A stretch of 64,000 nt of DNA, taken from positions 12,637,501 to 12,701,500 of the forward strand of contig OW203992.1 in NCBI GenBank assembly GCA_934047225.1, in the 5' to 3' direction. The notes beneath the pieces were generated by a model. That model was not told where the DNA came from, did no database searches, and saw nothing but the letters and a program-made list of their open reading frames with translations. The translations under genes were made by a program, and so were the position numbers. Source of the DNA: Ypsolopha sequella. Lineage: Eukaryota; Arthropoda; Insecta; Lepidoptera; Ypsolophidae. Below are positions 1 to 10,275 of the stretch, piece by piece (position 1 is the first letter of the stretch; the number at the start of each line of letters is the position of its first letter).

Positions 1-431
1 ACTGGAGTTAGAAGCAATATTTACAGAAGTTTCTTTTTTAATCTTATCTATCTGATTCTATTAATTCAGTCATTATATGTATAGGTATAACCTTTTAGAA
101 TTGATGTATTTATATTTTGGACGAAATGGATCTAAAAATTTGGCCACGTTCGCCTTTACCCCTCTTGCCACGAACACTGAATTAAAAGATATGGTGTTGT
201 CAGTGTGATGCGAGTGCTCGAAGGGAAATGTTTGAAAGAGTGTGTTTCAAGCTAGGTTCCGTTTTCAGATTGGCCATGATTTGATGAAGATCTTCAAAGA
301 TAGGCGATATGAGACAGGTAGACAAAGATAGGTATATATGTTTTTCTTTTTTTCATACCTGAATTCCTGTTGTCTTGTATTTTCTTATCCCTTAGTTAAA
401 GTAGACATAAGTCATTTGTATAGTATAAGTT
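1..431. other. Intergenic, no gene seen
   Basis: AT-rich sequence with short open frames only. I see no domain, splice pattern or repeat that I can name here. Confidence 0.5.
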
Positions 432-623
432 TTATGTTAAAAAAAGACATGATCTTGCTACGTTTCTTGCCCTTCTTCTTAGCAAGACTAACCGAATGGC
501 CGGAGGACGGATATCTTCGTTTCGGATTTTATCCATCAGAGATATTTCAAGCATAGCCCGCTCCATAGCTCGTTGGATATCCGCCGATATTTGATTTATC
601 GATCTTTTGTCTAGGGATTCCAC
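432..623 (-). mobile_element. LINE ORF2 C-terminal fragment
   Basis: The minus-strand frame contains QRAMERAML, then a conserved-looking SLMDKIRNEDIR stretch. This resembles the segment after the reverse transcriptase thumb in insect non-LTR retrotransposons, where QRAMERAMLGVSLRD-type sequence is common. Only about 60 codons remain, and the resemblance stops around IRNEDIR, after which the frame runs into unrelated sequence. I read it as a dead fragment of an old LINE copy. The clade is not resolved; RTE-like is a guess from the motif. Confidence 0.5.
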
Positions 624-1224
624 CTACAAACAATGTTTTAAGATTTATACTTTTGAATTTGAATTTGAATAGCTTCATTCGCAAATATAGGACGAAATCA
701 AAAAAAGCGTTTTCCTTACCTACACAACAGGCTCCTTGCTCTATTGTTTATTTTTATCATTCATTCAGCTAAAAGTTGTCTAAAAGAATGTAACATTAAT
801 TAAAAGGGAAGGATCTCGAGTTAATCCACAACTGACCACGGTCCAATAAACTGCGGTCCTTTTCTGAAATATTTATTTACTTCGTCATTATTTTATTCAC
901 TCACAAAAATAGGACCCAACCTTTGGGCCGAGTATAATAGGTTTTCGGATAACGTTTTGATAATTGAGTATCTATTCAAAAGATGGGATGGTCGGTTATC
1001 ACCTGGGTGAATGAACATTGTATGAGGCACGGAGCGATGAGCAACGCTGTTGTTACTTTCCGGTTTACTAAAAATTGTGTCAGGTTTTATGTAATTTTAC
1101 ACAAGATTTGTTATAGTAAAAGCTAAAGAGCAAAGAACGGCTATATGTATAGTCTAGGAGCGTACAGTTGGTAACGTAGGATGGGATCAAAGTTTAGAAA
1201 AAAAAGCTGCATCAAAGTAAAAAG

Positions 1225-1300
1225 GGTTGGCTGCGCACAACCTGGGGCATTTTGTTTTTGCTGACTGTACAAAATGCTTCAAGTTGCGCACAGCCAATCC
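1225..1300. repeat. Imperfect inverted repeat (hairpin)
   Basis: GGTTGGCTGCGCACAACCTG on the left pairs with the reverse complement of the GTTGCGCACAGCCAATCC segment on the right, with several mismatches and a loop of about 15 nt. A related single arm recurs at about 1589-1632. It is probably the remains of a small foldback or MITE element. Confidence 0.55.
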
Positions 1301-1734
1301 TGTTTATTTTTATTTATATTTCCGTGTGTGTACAATAAAGAATAAGAATAAGAATTTATTTTGATATAGTTTTTGTTTATACATAATTCCGAGTTAGTCT
1401 TGCAGAAAATGATGCTGAATCGATTTTTCCAAATAAATCGATCTTTGATAAAATTGGGCTGACTCACGTTAGTCCCAACATAGGACACGCAAACCTTATT
1501 TTTTTAAGCACCTTTTGTTACGCTCTATCAAACGTAGTACGTTGATACTTGTTACAAATAGACGTGATTTTTTTACAGTTTTTTTTGTTCACTGTACAAA
1601 ATGCTCCAGATTTATCCTAGCCAATGCTGTTTATTTAATGTATTTTATTTTTTCACACATCTCCGAATTAGCCACATCTTGTAACTCGATACATAAGGTT
1701 ACATAAAGCTCACCGCCATACATTGGGAGAAGTA

Positions 1735-1851
1735 ATAATCATCGGTGAAACGCTAGTGTACCGAGTATGGACTGTGACTTGCATTTCACAGTTCACACAC
1801 GGAAACACCTCTGGCACCCCCTCGTGGATTCATGTCGTGACGGTATAATTG
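1735..1851 (-). repeat. Dispersed repeat DR1, copy 1
   Basis: The reverse complement shares the ordered landmarks GTCACGACATGAATCC, a GAGGTGT segment, GTGTGAACTGTGA-like sequence and GTTTCACC with the copy at 20276-20400. A more diverged copy is at 8628-8765. It holds no coding potential. The class is unknown. Confidence 0.6.
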
Positions 1852-2296
1852 TATTTATAAATTGAAAGAAACATAAATAATAAATTCGTTGAGTTGGAGT
1901 GGAGGTTGTTAAAATGACAATATTATTTCTGTATAGCTAGCATTGTAGTTAATATGAGCTCGATAGAGTGTGTATCTCTCCGTTAATTCAAAATGGCAGC
2001 CAATCTCATCGTTTTTTCTACTGTTTAGCTAATACTTTACCATGAAATTTTGACAGATCAAAAGAATTTTTATTTTTTCTATCTTCATAAGTTACGGCTA
2101 GTTCCGCTCTTTTTTCTACTTTTTGACGATAAAACCCGATTAAGTTCTTGAAGTTTTAGTAATTCAATTCAATTGTGTATTAATTCAATAATGATGCTGC
2201 CACACGCTTGTCCCTATAACTACATTTTTGTACTTATTTGTTAGATAGTTCCGCGAAAAAAGGTACAAGTAACCAATGTTACACCAACGTAATAAT

Positions 2297-3410
2297 TATA
2301 ATATATATAATCGGGTCTACCGCGATCAATTTTTTACCTTTTTTACGAAAAGGGGACGCCCGACGTTTCGAGACAGTTGCATGTCTCGTGGTCTACGGGA
2401 AACTGGCAAGTATGGCGAGGCGCAGTGATGAGATGCAGGTGACGACCGAAGTATTTTCCTTGTACCCGCAAAAACACTTTAGTCTTTAAAATTAATTGTT
2501 ATCTTATTCACGCACGGCACACAACACTCACAGTATCCGGAGATGCACTAAGAGAAGAAACCCGCGATTTAAATTTCCCGATGACTGGACTCCATGTGGG
2601 AGACAATTTGAAACCATCTTCCCTATTGAAATTATTTGGATGTTTCTTGATTTCAATCGCTTCACGCACAATTCTAGGGTAGTAATGGCGATCGGTGGAG
2701 AGAATTTTCGGGTTATGCAGTTCTATCCAGTGGTTGGTCCCGGATTCTAAAAGATGTTCTGCTATCGCTGATTTGTACATCTGCCGGTTTTTCACAGCTG
2801 CTATGTGTTCCTTGACCCTTTCCTGTACGCTACGTTTTGTTTGGCCAATGTAGGAACTTCCGCAGCTGCATTTTATCTTATAGACACCTGGATTTTGAAA
2901 AGGAATCACATCCTTTGGTGTGCGTAAATGGCTTGCCACTTTGGATAACGGAGTATATACAGTCTTAATGGAGTATTTATTTAATGCTGTTCCAATCTTA
3001 TCCGTAATACCTTTGATATAGGGCATAAACGCTGGTTTTCTGTTAACCTCAGGGCACTTTTCCTTTTTTGGTCTTGGATGTCGCCTCTTCATCTGATATC
3101 CGTTTTGTCTGAGTACCTCCTGAACATGTGACAGCTCATCCTTAAGATGGTCAGGGTCACAGAGATCATGTGCTCTGTTTGTTAGTGATGTCATGACGGA
3201 TTGGATGTGACGAGGATGGTGGTGTGAAGAGGCGTGCAGGTATCTATCTGTGTGTGTTGGTTTTCGATATACAGTGTGGGCCAGAGAACCATCAGATCTC
3301 ACCATTAATTTGACATCAAGAAATGCCAAAGTTCTGTCACATTCCATCTCATACGTAAAGTTTATTTTTGGATGGATGGAGTTAAGATGATCTGCATACT
3401 GTTTTGCTTC
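2297..3410 (-). mobile_element. Penelope-like element, left (minus) arm, 5'-truncated
   Basis: This is a Penelope-like retroelement fragment read on the minus strand. The open frame at 2508-3347 gives 279 residues: the reverse transcriptase thumb region ([12 protein letters not shown], then [13 protein letters not shown]) followed by a GIY-YIG endonuclease ([19 protein letters not shown]). Homology to the right arm extends to 3410, where the element is cut off inside the RT, just downstream of the catalytic motif. Its 3' untranslated end runs to about 2297. The arm is almost identical to the plus-strand copy; I see one T-run length difference near 2330. The YVDD motif is missing, so this copy cannot encode an active RT. 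Confidence 0.9.
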
Positions 3411-4002
3411 TGGATGGAATATTTTGAGGAGGAGGCTTTACGTACCGGTCCCTCAACAATCAGACTCTGGAAGAGATATGTTGATGACGTATTTAGCATT
3501 CTCAAGGGGGGTAACGAGGAAGCAAAACAGTATGCAGATCATCTTAACTCCATCCATCCAAAAATAAACTTTACGTATGAGATGGAATGTGACAGAACTT
3601 TGGCATTTCTTGATGTCAAATTAATGGTGAGATCTGATGGTTCTCTGGCCCACACTGTATATCGAAAACCAACACACACAGATAGATACCTGCACGCCTC
3701 TTCACACCACCATCCTCGTCACATCCAATCCGTCATGACATCACTAACAAACAGAGCACATGATCTCTGTGACCCTGACCATCTTAAGGATGAGCTGTCA
3801 CATGTTCAGGAGGTACTCAGACAAAACGGATATCAGATGAAGAGGCGACATCCAAGACCAAAAAAGGAAAAGTGCCCTGAGGTTAACAGAAAACCAGCGT
3901 TTATGCCCTATATCAAAGGTATTACGGATAAGATTGGAACAGCATTAAATAAATACTCCATTAAGACTGTATATACTCCGTTATCCAAAGTGGCAAGCCA
4001 TT

Positions 4003-4338
4003 GAGACGGCGCGTTTCGCGAGTGACGCACCGATCGTCGTGGCGCTGCGTGATGGCTGCCGTGACTCCTGGCTGCGAGCCTCGAAAGGCGCCGACATTTG
4101 TGCTAAGGACCTAGGTGTTGAGGGTGACTCTAAAGTCTACGTGCGGGCCTCGCTAACCCCTACCACGGCTTACCTATTATGGAAAACCAAAATAGATTTG
4201 AAAGAGAAATCCCTATGCAAGTTCGTATGGTGCAAGAATGGCATGGTTATGGTTCGTAAAACTGAAGGTGACAAAAATATATACTATGTACGGTCAGCCG
4301 GAGATATCGAAACGATTAAGAAGGAACTATCCAAATGA
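4003..4338 (+). pseudogene. ORF1 C-terminal part (baculovirus FP-like domain)
   Basis: The frame is open from the truncation point 4003 to the stop at 4336-4338; the first ATG is at 4039. The C-terminal region KVYVRASLTPTTAYLLWK followed by KFVWCKNGMVMVRK matches the pattern of the FP-protein-like domain found in ORF1 of many insect CR1/Jockey-type LINEs. That domain is thought to serve RNA binding or nucleoprotein assembly. The N-terminal part, where a PHD or coiled coil often sits, is lost by 5' truncation. The next ORF starts 80 bp downstream, as expected for a two-ORF LINE. Confidence 0.75.
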
Positions 4339-4418
4339 GGTACGCAGTTTTTCTTTTTCTTCTTCCACCCACAACTTAAGACAAGATAGCAACTTGTCAA
4401 ATTACTCAATATTAGTTT

Positions 4419-7418
4419 ATGAATTACATAGACCCATGCACCATCGAAACAAGTCATAATACATGGAAGGAATACACCTGTGATTTAATACCTCAACAAA
4501 ATAAATTATTAATGCTTCATGTCAATCTAAGATCATTAATAAAAAACCATGCCCAACTAGAATATATTATAGCAACGAGCCCAGCAATAATTCATTTGAT
4601 AATCGTCACGGAGGCTAACGTCACTGACATGACTAAAAATTTATTTGGATTTGATAACTACACAATGAACACAGAGCTACGAACAAAACAAAAAGGAGGA
4701 GGCGTGATATTGTATACCCACAAAAGTGTAACTTTCTTACGAGACACCGTGAATACACAAAGTTTTGAGTGCCTATTTGGTGAAGTAATATTAGACAATA
4801 ACTTTAAAACATACCTGTGTGCTATATATCGACCCCCTAAATTAAATCTGTACAATTTTATTCGTGAGTTATCAGGACTCTTGAGTAATTACCCTAAAAA
4901 TACTAACTGCTTAATTGTTGGTGACATGAATTTGGATATTAAGGACTCAAATACTTTAGCAAGCTCCTATCTAAACACCCTGTCTGAGTTAGGTTTCCAT
5001 TGCTGCATAACACAATACACTAGAATCGAGACCACAGTAAAAGGCACATCCAAAACCTGCATTGACCACATCTTCGTACGCGACATTCCCGAGAGAAGCG
5101 GCCGCGGTCACGTGATTCACTCAGCTGTTGTGCGTAGTGCACTAGCTGATCACTTTATAACCGGTCTGTCGCTTATCAGCTCGCAATCAAGTAAACAGAA
5201 TATAACCATTAATAAGTTAGATGATAGCATGGTCAGACAGGAGCTTGATAAGGTTGATTGGAGCCCAATTTATAATAAATGTGAACCAAATGACATTCTT
5301 GAGTTTATAGTACAAAAATTTGATAATATATATACAAAGTCTATACATAGTAAACCAGTAAATAAGAAAAATAAATACAAATGTAACTGGATATCAGACA
5401 AGCTGATACAAATGTCAAATAAAAAGAATAAACTACTCCAGATACACTTAAGCGATGTAACAAATAAAAAAAATGAGTTAATTTATAAACAATATAGAAA
5501 TAGAACAAATAGGTATATGAATAAGGCTAGAAATAACTCAACTAAAAAAGAAATTTGTGATAACTTTAAAAACCCAAAGAAAATGTGGGAAATACTTAAC
5601 AGATTATCAGGAAGAATAATAAAAGCCATTGATGATATACTTCTTAACTCCTTTAGAATGAAAGCAAAAAATGTGTCAGATAAATTTGCTCAAGATTTTG
5701 TAGATAACGTAAAAAATGTACTAAACACATGTGACATACCATTGCTTGACGAGAATACATATATAAACACCCCAACTATATCCCTAAAAATTAATAAAAT
5801 AAATGAAAACATAATAGGAAAAATAATTAACAAAATGAATGAGAAAAAAAGTCCAGGTTATGATAAAATAAGAGCAAAAGACATAAAATTCATTTCAGCT
5901 AAAATTGCACCTGTTCTAAGGCATTTAATAAATCAATGCATTTCTTGTTCTACTTATCCAGATAAATTAAAAATTGGTCTGGTCAGACCAATACATAAGA
6001 AAGGCAGTTATAAAGACACAAATAACTATAGAGCTATAACAATTTTATCCTGTGTAGACAAAATAATTGAAAAGTATTTCGGTCAACAGATCAATGAATT
6101 CTTGTCAAGTAATGACGTCATTCATGAGAAACAATTTGGTTTTCAAAAGAAAAAAAGTACAACTCAATTATTGTCTTTATTTACGGACGAGGTAAACCAT
6201 CACTTGAATGATAGAAAACATGTTCTAGCAGTTATGATTGACTTCAGCAAAGCATTTGACACGCTTAATTACCAAACACTGTACAAAAAATTGCAACAAA
6301 ATGGTATACAGGGCCCACTGTTGGAATGGTTCAAAAATTACCATACAAACAGATACAATGCGGTCAGTATAGCCGGAGAGCGAAGTGATCTAATGCCCAC
6401 CCTGCATGGCACGGCCCAAGGTTCAATTTTAGGGCCTACCGAATATCTAATATACGTTAATGATATGTGTAAAATATTCCAGCACGGCTCTGTGTACCAA
6501 TTTGCTGACGACACCTGTCTGATAACAGCGCACCAAGAAATAGATTTAGCGCAGCGAACGATGCAAAATGAATTTGATCTGCTATGTAAATGGGCGCATG
6601 ATGTTGGTCTATCCATAAATTATCAAAAAACCAAACTAATACACATTCATTCACCATACCTTAAAACTAGCTGTATTCCACGAATCATAGCCCATGAGCA
6701 TGATTGTATGCACTCACAGCAAACATCCTGCGACTGTAAACCTCTAGAGATTGTAAAACAGCATACATACCTTGGCCTAAATATTGACAATAAATTTAAC
6801 TGGGGTCCACATATAGAACGTATATGCAATAAATTAAGAAGTTTACTATCCAAATTTAATGTTCTGAAATATAAATTGCCATACAACACACTAAGATTGT
6901 TGTATATGTCAATGGCAGACTCAGTAATAAGCTATGGTATTTCTAGTTACGGGAGTACCTACAGGACCTATTTACAAAATATTTATAATATTCAAATAAG
7001 ATTATTAAAAACTATAGTGCCCCTAAAAGTAAAATATAAATATAAAGATAACTATGATGGACTGTTCCAATATTGCAAAGTGCTTAATATCTATGACAAG
7101 GCCAAGTTAGCAGTTATATCAGAAAATCAACAAAAAATTACATGGCTAGAGAAACATGTAAGACCTAGTAACTTAAGAACTTTATGTAACAGCACAAATT
7201 TTCGAACACCTAACTTTAATAATGAATATGGCAAAAGAGTTTGGAAGCACAATCTACCCTTTATACTAAACCAATTACCAAAATCCTTAGTTGACAAAAT
7301 TGAAGTTACACACTATAAGCAGGCTTTGAATATATTAAAAAGGTATTATATTCACGACAAATACATAAATGGAGAGGATGTGCACCCAAATTACAAAATA
7401 AATTGTATAAAATATTAA
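4419..7418 (+). CDS. LINE ORF2: endonuclease and reverse transcriptase
   Basis: The ORF has 999 residues and is open from end to end. Residues 1 to about 230 form an apurinic-type endonuclease (VNLRSL near 33, CLIVGDMNLDI near 165, and the DHIF motif near 215). The reverse transcriptase spans roughly 480-790, with GLVRPIHKKGSYKDTNNYRAI, MIDFSKAFDTLN, GTAQGSILGP and the catalytic box FADDT near residue 695 (F where many have Y). The C-terminal part lacks an obvious RNase H. It would nick target DNA and prime cDNA synthesis there. Length and domain order fit CR1/Jockey-group LINEs; the exact clade is not certain. No frameshift is seen, so the insertion is probably young, although ORF1 is truncated and the copy is not autonomous. 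Confidence 0.88.
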   Translation: MNYIDPCTIETSHNTWKEYTCDLIPQQNKLLMLHVNLRSLIKNHAQLEYIIATSPAIIHLIIVTEANVTDMTKNLFGFDNYTMNTELRTKQKGGGVILYTHKSVTFLRDTVNTQSFECLFGEVILDNNFKTYLCAIYRPPKLNLYNFIRELSGLLSNYPKNTNCLIVGDMNLDIKDSNTLASSYLNTLSELGFHCCITQYTRIETTVKGTSKTCIDHIFVRDIPERSGRGHVIHSAVVRSALADHFITGLSLISSQSSKQNITINKLDDSMVRQELDKVDWSPIYNKCEPNDILEFIVQKFDNIYTKSIHSKPVNKKNKYKCNWISDKLIQMSNKKNKLLQIHLSDVTNKKNELIYKQYRNRTNRYMNKARNNSTKKEICDNFKNPKKMWEILNRLSGRIIKAIDDILLNSFRMKAKNVSDKFAQDFVDNVKNVLNTCDIPLLDENTYINTPTISLKINKINENIIGKIINKMNEKKSPGYDKIRAKDIKFISAKIAPVLRHLINQCISCSTYPDKLKIGLVRPIHKKGSYKDTNNYRAITILSCVDKIIEKYFGQQINEFLSSNDVIHEKQFGFQKKKSTTQLLSLFTDEVNHHLNDRKHVLAVMIDFSKAFDTLNYQTLYKKLQQNGIQGPLLEWFKNYHTNRYNAVSIAGERSDLMPTLHGTAQGSILGPTEYLIYVNDMCKIFQHGSVYQFADDTCLITAHQEIDLAQRTMQNEFDLLCKWAHDVGLSINYQKTKLIHIHSPYLKTSCIPRIIAHEHDCMHSQQTSCDCKPLEIVKQHTYLGLNIDNKFNWGPHIERICNKLRSLLSKFNVLKYKLPYNTLRLLYMSMADSVISYGISSYGSTYRTYLQNIYNIQIRLLKTIVPLKVKYKYKDNYDGLFQYCKVLNIYDKAKLAVISENQQKITWLEKHVRPSNLRTLCNSTNFRTPNFNNEYGKRVWKHNLPFILNQLPKSLVDKIEVTHYKQALNILKRYYIHDKYINGEDVHPNYKINCIKY

Positions 7419-7576
7419 TAAGATCAGCTTAAGATATTTATAAGAGATGAGGTAACCATCTAAAGTAATATAATCTTAAGATTTGAAGATTGAAACTTTA
7501 GATTTAAGTAAACATATTGTTATTTTTTTTCCTGAAATAAACAGTTCTATTATTATTATTATTATATTATTATATT
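7419..7576 (+). repeat. LINE 3' UTR and ATT microsatellite tail
   Basis: This short 3' UTR ends in repeated TATTATTATT units directly before the PLE sequence resumes with TACGCACACC. Microsatellite rather than poly(A) tails are typical of CR1-like elements. Confidence 0.75.
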
Positions 7577-7995
7577 TACGCACACCAAAGGATGTGATTC
7601 CTTTTCAAAATCCAGGTGTCTATAAGATAAAATGCAGCTGCGGAAGTTCCTACATTGGCCAAACAAAACGTAGCGTACAGGAAAGGGTCAAGGAACACAT
7701 AGCAGCTGTGAAAAACCGGCAGATGTACAAATCAGCGATAGCAGAACATCTTTTAGAATCCGGGACCAACCACTGGATAGAACTGCATAACCCGAAAATT
7801 CTCTCCACCGATCGCCATTACTACCCTAGAATTGTGCGTGAAGCGATTGAAATCAAGAAACATCCAAATAATTTCAATAGGGAAGATGGTTTCAAATTGT
7901 CTCCCACATGGAGTCCAGTCATCGGGAAATTTAAATCGCGGGTTTCTTCTCTTAGTGCATCTCCGGATACTGTGAGTGTTGTGTGCCGTGCGTGA
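7577..7995 (+). pseudogene. GIY-YIG endonuclease domain of the plus-strand PLE
   Basis: The coding end of the right Penelope-like copy holds [19 protein letters not shown] and a downstream [14 protein letters not shown] stretch. It is identical to the left-arm protein as far as I compared by eye. GIY-YIG endonucleases in PLEs are thought to nick the target. It is separated from its RT part (3411-4002) by the inserted LINE. The open frame that begins at 7483 starts in the LINE tail and is fortuitous before 7577. Confidence 0.85.
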
Positions 7996-8204
7996 ATAAG
8001 ATAACAATTAATTTTAAAGACTAAAGTGTTTTTGCGGGTACAAGGAAAATACTTCGGTCGTCACCTGCATCTCATCACTGCGCCTCGCCATACTTGCCAG
8101 TTTCCCGTAGACCACGAGACATGCAACTGTCTCGAAACGTCGGGCGTCCCCTTTTCGTAAAAAAGGTAAAAATTGATCGCGGTAGACCCGATTATATATA
8201 TTAT

Positions 8205-9537
8205 AATGTGTACAAAACGCGAGAGTTTAAAACGTAATAATTATTTATTAATTAAGAAATAATAAATTACTTAAGGCCCCAGACTCTCTTTGCAACATTT
8301 CGCTTTCATCTTACCTGAGGCTTTAGAAGTGGCGCTCCCCCCGCTGCATTAAGATGTTAGAGACCGCACCTGAATGTTGCTCTACTTCGTTAAATGAGTG
8401 TACGATTACTTAAAATTTGACATGTGTAGATTTTTAATTATTCAAGTAACGGTAATTTACAAAGTTTGGTTTGTTTATCGGAACAAACAAAATGAATTTG
8501 CAAAAGCAAAATAAACAAAAGTAAATCTACCTGGAATAGATGGCTTATTGGTAGCAGTAAGAGTGATTAGTATTTAGACACAATACATTTTATAGGTCAT
8601 GCAATTATTTGCAGATTTTTACCGAAGGGGTCAAGAGGTGTTCCGAGTGTGAACTGTGAGATGCAAGTCATAAGTCCACCCATACGTGAACCTATAAGTA
8701 CACCCGCGTTTCTCTGACGATTATTACGTCTCAACGTGATGAGCCCTATCGCTCTAAGGAAACCTGCATGCCCTTAAAAGCGTGTAGTTGTGCCCGAAAA
8801 TTTCTTTATTCATCAAGATTTTCATTTAACCCTGACATAAAAAATACCTTTATAAAATTTGGAAATGTAGAAAATTAATTATCAAATCGTAACAATGAAA
8901 TCATTTAAAATTGTGTATTCCTAATACTCACACACATATTCAATCAGTTTTTTAAGTAATATAATATGAAAAATAGAAACTCTTACGGTAATTAAGTGTC
9001 TGTCAGTTTGTGTGTCCATGATTACGACTAAGGTGCAATAAAAAAGGTAAAAAATTTAGTTTTAGAAATGTGATGTTTTAATGATAAGAACCGCAGCTGC
9101 GTACGTTCTTTTGTTTTGATGCATTATTGTCTAGCACGTTGTTATCTCGACTGTCGGTTTTAGTGACTTCGATAGCTTTTTAAGATATTTTAAATAAAAG
9201 TAAGTAAAGTAATAAAAAGGACGTAGCTTCGGCTTTAGTTATTCCAAAAAGTGGTGACAGCGGTGCTGGTATAAAATTTGTGTCACGCCATCCCCGTGGG
9301 TTTTTTAGACCACAACTTCTAAAATACGGCTTTACGGGTTTTCGAATTAACACATATTAACATAACTTAATCTAAGCGAATTAGGGCATGCAATTATTCG
9401 CAGATTTTTACTATCCGGATAACGGATAATGTATTATCCGGATAACCGGATACTTATGGTAAAAATTAAGGGTAGTAATAAAAACTCCGAAAACTAAATT
9501 AAAACCGCCCAAAAAAACGGCCTACCGCAAACATCTT
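8205..9537. other. Intergenic, no gene seen
   Basis: The sequence is AT-rich. It holds a DR1 repeat copy (8628-8765) and a run of ATCCGGAT-type palindromic units at about 9413-9452. No coding signal is recognised. Confidence 0.5.
8628..8765 (+). repeat. Dispersed repeat DR1, copy 2 (diverged)
   Basis: It contains GAGGTGTTCCGAGTGTGAAC and ACTGTGAGATGCAAGTCA, in the order seen in the copies at 1735-1851 (reverse) and 20276-20400. Confidence 0.55.
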
Positions 9538-10275
9538 GAAAAAAAACTGGCCAATTGCGAGTCAGACTCTAGTCAGAACCTAGGGTTCCGTATTGTGGAT
9601 GGTAAATTTAGTTTTATCATTTTTTTTGGTGAATTTCTCAACCGCTTTATTTTTTATGTAATTCTTACGTAAACGCATATTACCATGATTTTTTTCATAT
9701 TTTTCGGTCCACCAGTTTTGGAGATAAGAGGGGGGACATACATTTTTTTATAGATTTTCAAGGATTTCTCGAAATAGATGCAATTAAATATAGCCAAACT
9801 ATATATTATTACAATAAGTTTTTAATACCTACAATGTGATACCCATATTGTATTTTATAAATATTTTTTTTTATTTATTTTACTTTTTTTTATATTTTTA
9901 AATCACTATAGTTTTCCCGGTTATTGGTCAGTTATGATCTATAATGGACATTTTTTTCGGTCTACCAGTTTCGGACATACACATTATTGTAGTTTTTTTA
10001 AAGATTTCACAAAACCAGTGCCAGTAAATATAGTAAAAGTATATATTTTTACAATCAGCTTCATAGTGTCTACAGTTTGATACCCATATTGTATTTTTAG
10101 GATATTTTTTATTTTTGTCACTTTTGTTTTGAAAATATTTTAAACAATTTCAAATTTTTCATATTTTTTTTACAATGTAATATGTAGGCAAATTAATGCT
10201 ATTTTTGTGCCAAATTTCATGTCTTTATCTTTACGGTGCTAAAGTTATGATGCTGTGAAATACGGACGGACGTAG
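9538..10275 (+). repeat. Dispersed repeat DR2, long copy
   Basis: It begins with AAAAAACTGGCCAATTGCGA and AGGGTTCCGTATTG, a signature found in other copies here (20409-20945, 32265-32375 reverse). The body contains two related modules, each with a TTTTTTCGGTC(C/T)ACCAGTTT segment (about 9707 and 9955). The inverted counterpart at 24005-24845 has the same double-module layout. No ORF is present. The class is unknown; the distribution is that of a non-autonomous element. Confidence 0.6.

Larger units (their letters stand above)
624..2296. other. Intergenic with small repeats
   Basis: No gene is recognised. The stretch holds a hairpin (1225-1300), a second diverged copy of the ACTGTACAAAATGCT segment near 1590, and a dispersed repeat (1735-1851), listed separately where useful. 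Confidence 0.5.
4003..7576 (+). mobile_element. Non-LTR retrotransposon (CR1/Jockey-like), inserted in the PLE
   Basis: The insert begins directly in an ORF1 frame at 4003 (5' truncation) and ends in an ATT-rich microsatellite tail (about 7551-7576). The empty site is visible in the left PLE arm, which reads CAAGCCATTTACGCACACC without the insert. The overlap between the two junctions is ATT, so any target duplication is only about 3 bp and cannot be told apart from the tail. Contents are the end of ORF1 (4003-4338), a complete-looking ORF2 (4419-7418) and a 3' UTR of about 160 bp. Confidence 0.9.
3411..8204 (+). mobile_element. Penelope-like element, right (plus) arm, interrupted
   Basis: The second copy starts where the first ends, in opposite orientation, with [11 protein letters not shown] and the RT catalytic box RYVDDVF (near 3475). 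It extends 3411-4002, is interrupted, and resumes at 7577 with the GIY-YIG endonuclease frame ending at 7995 and the shared 3' end at about 8204. Everything upstream of the RT palm is missing, so it is also 5'-truncated. The frame would be continuous across the insertion if the insert were absent, because the left arm shows the uninterrupted sequence. The element is PLE-like by its RT plus GIY-YIG architecture. Its family within PLEs is not assigned. Confidence 0.9.

Noticed and set aside
2496..2750. 84-codon open frame, identical to 7753-8007 on the other strand
   Set aside because: It is the antisense shadow of the GIY-YIG domain of the Penelope-like arms; its duplication reflects the inverted repeat.
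3372..3410. N-terminal 13 codons of the plus-strand PLE frame starting at 3372
   Set aside because: These bases belong to the inverted left arm; the plus copy starts at about 3411, so the ATG there is accidental.
6338..6889. Three minus-strand frames over the LINE reverse transcriptase
   Set aside because: They are antisense to the conserved RT motifs of ORF2 and have no features of their own.
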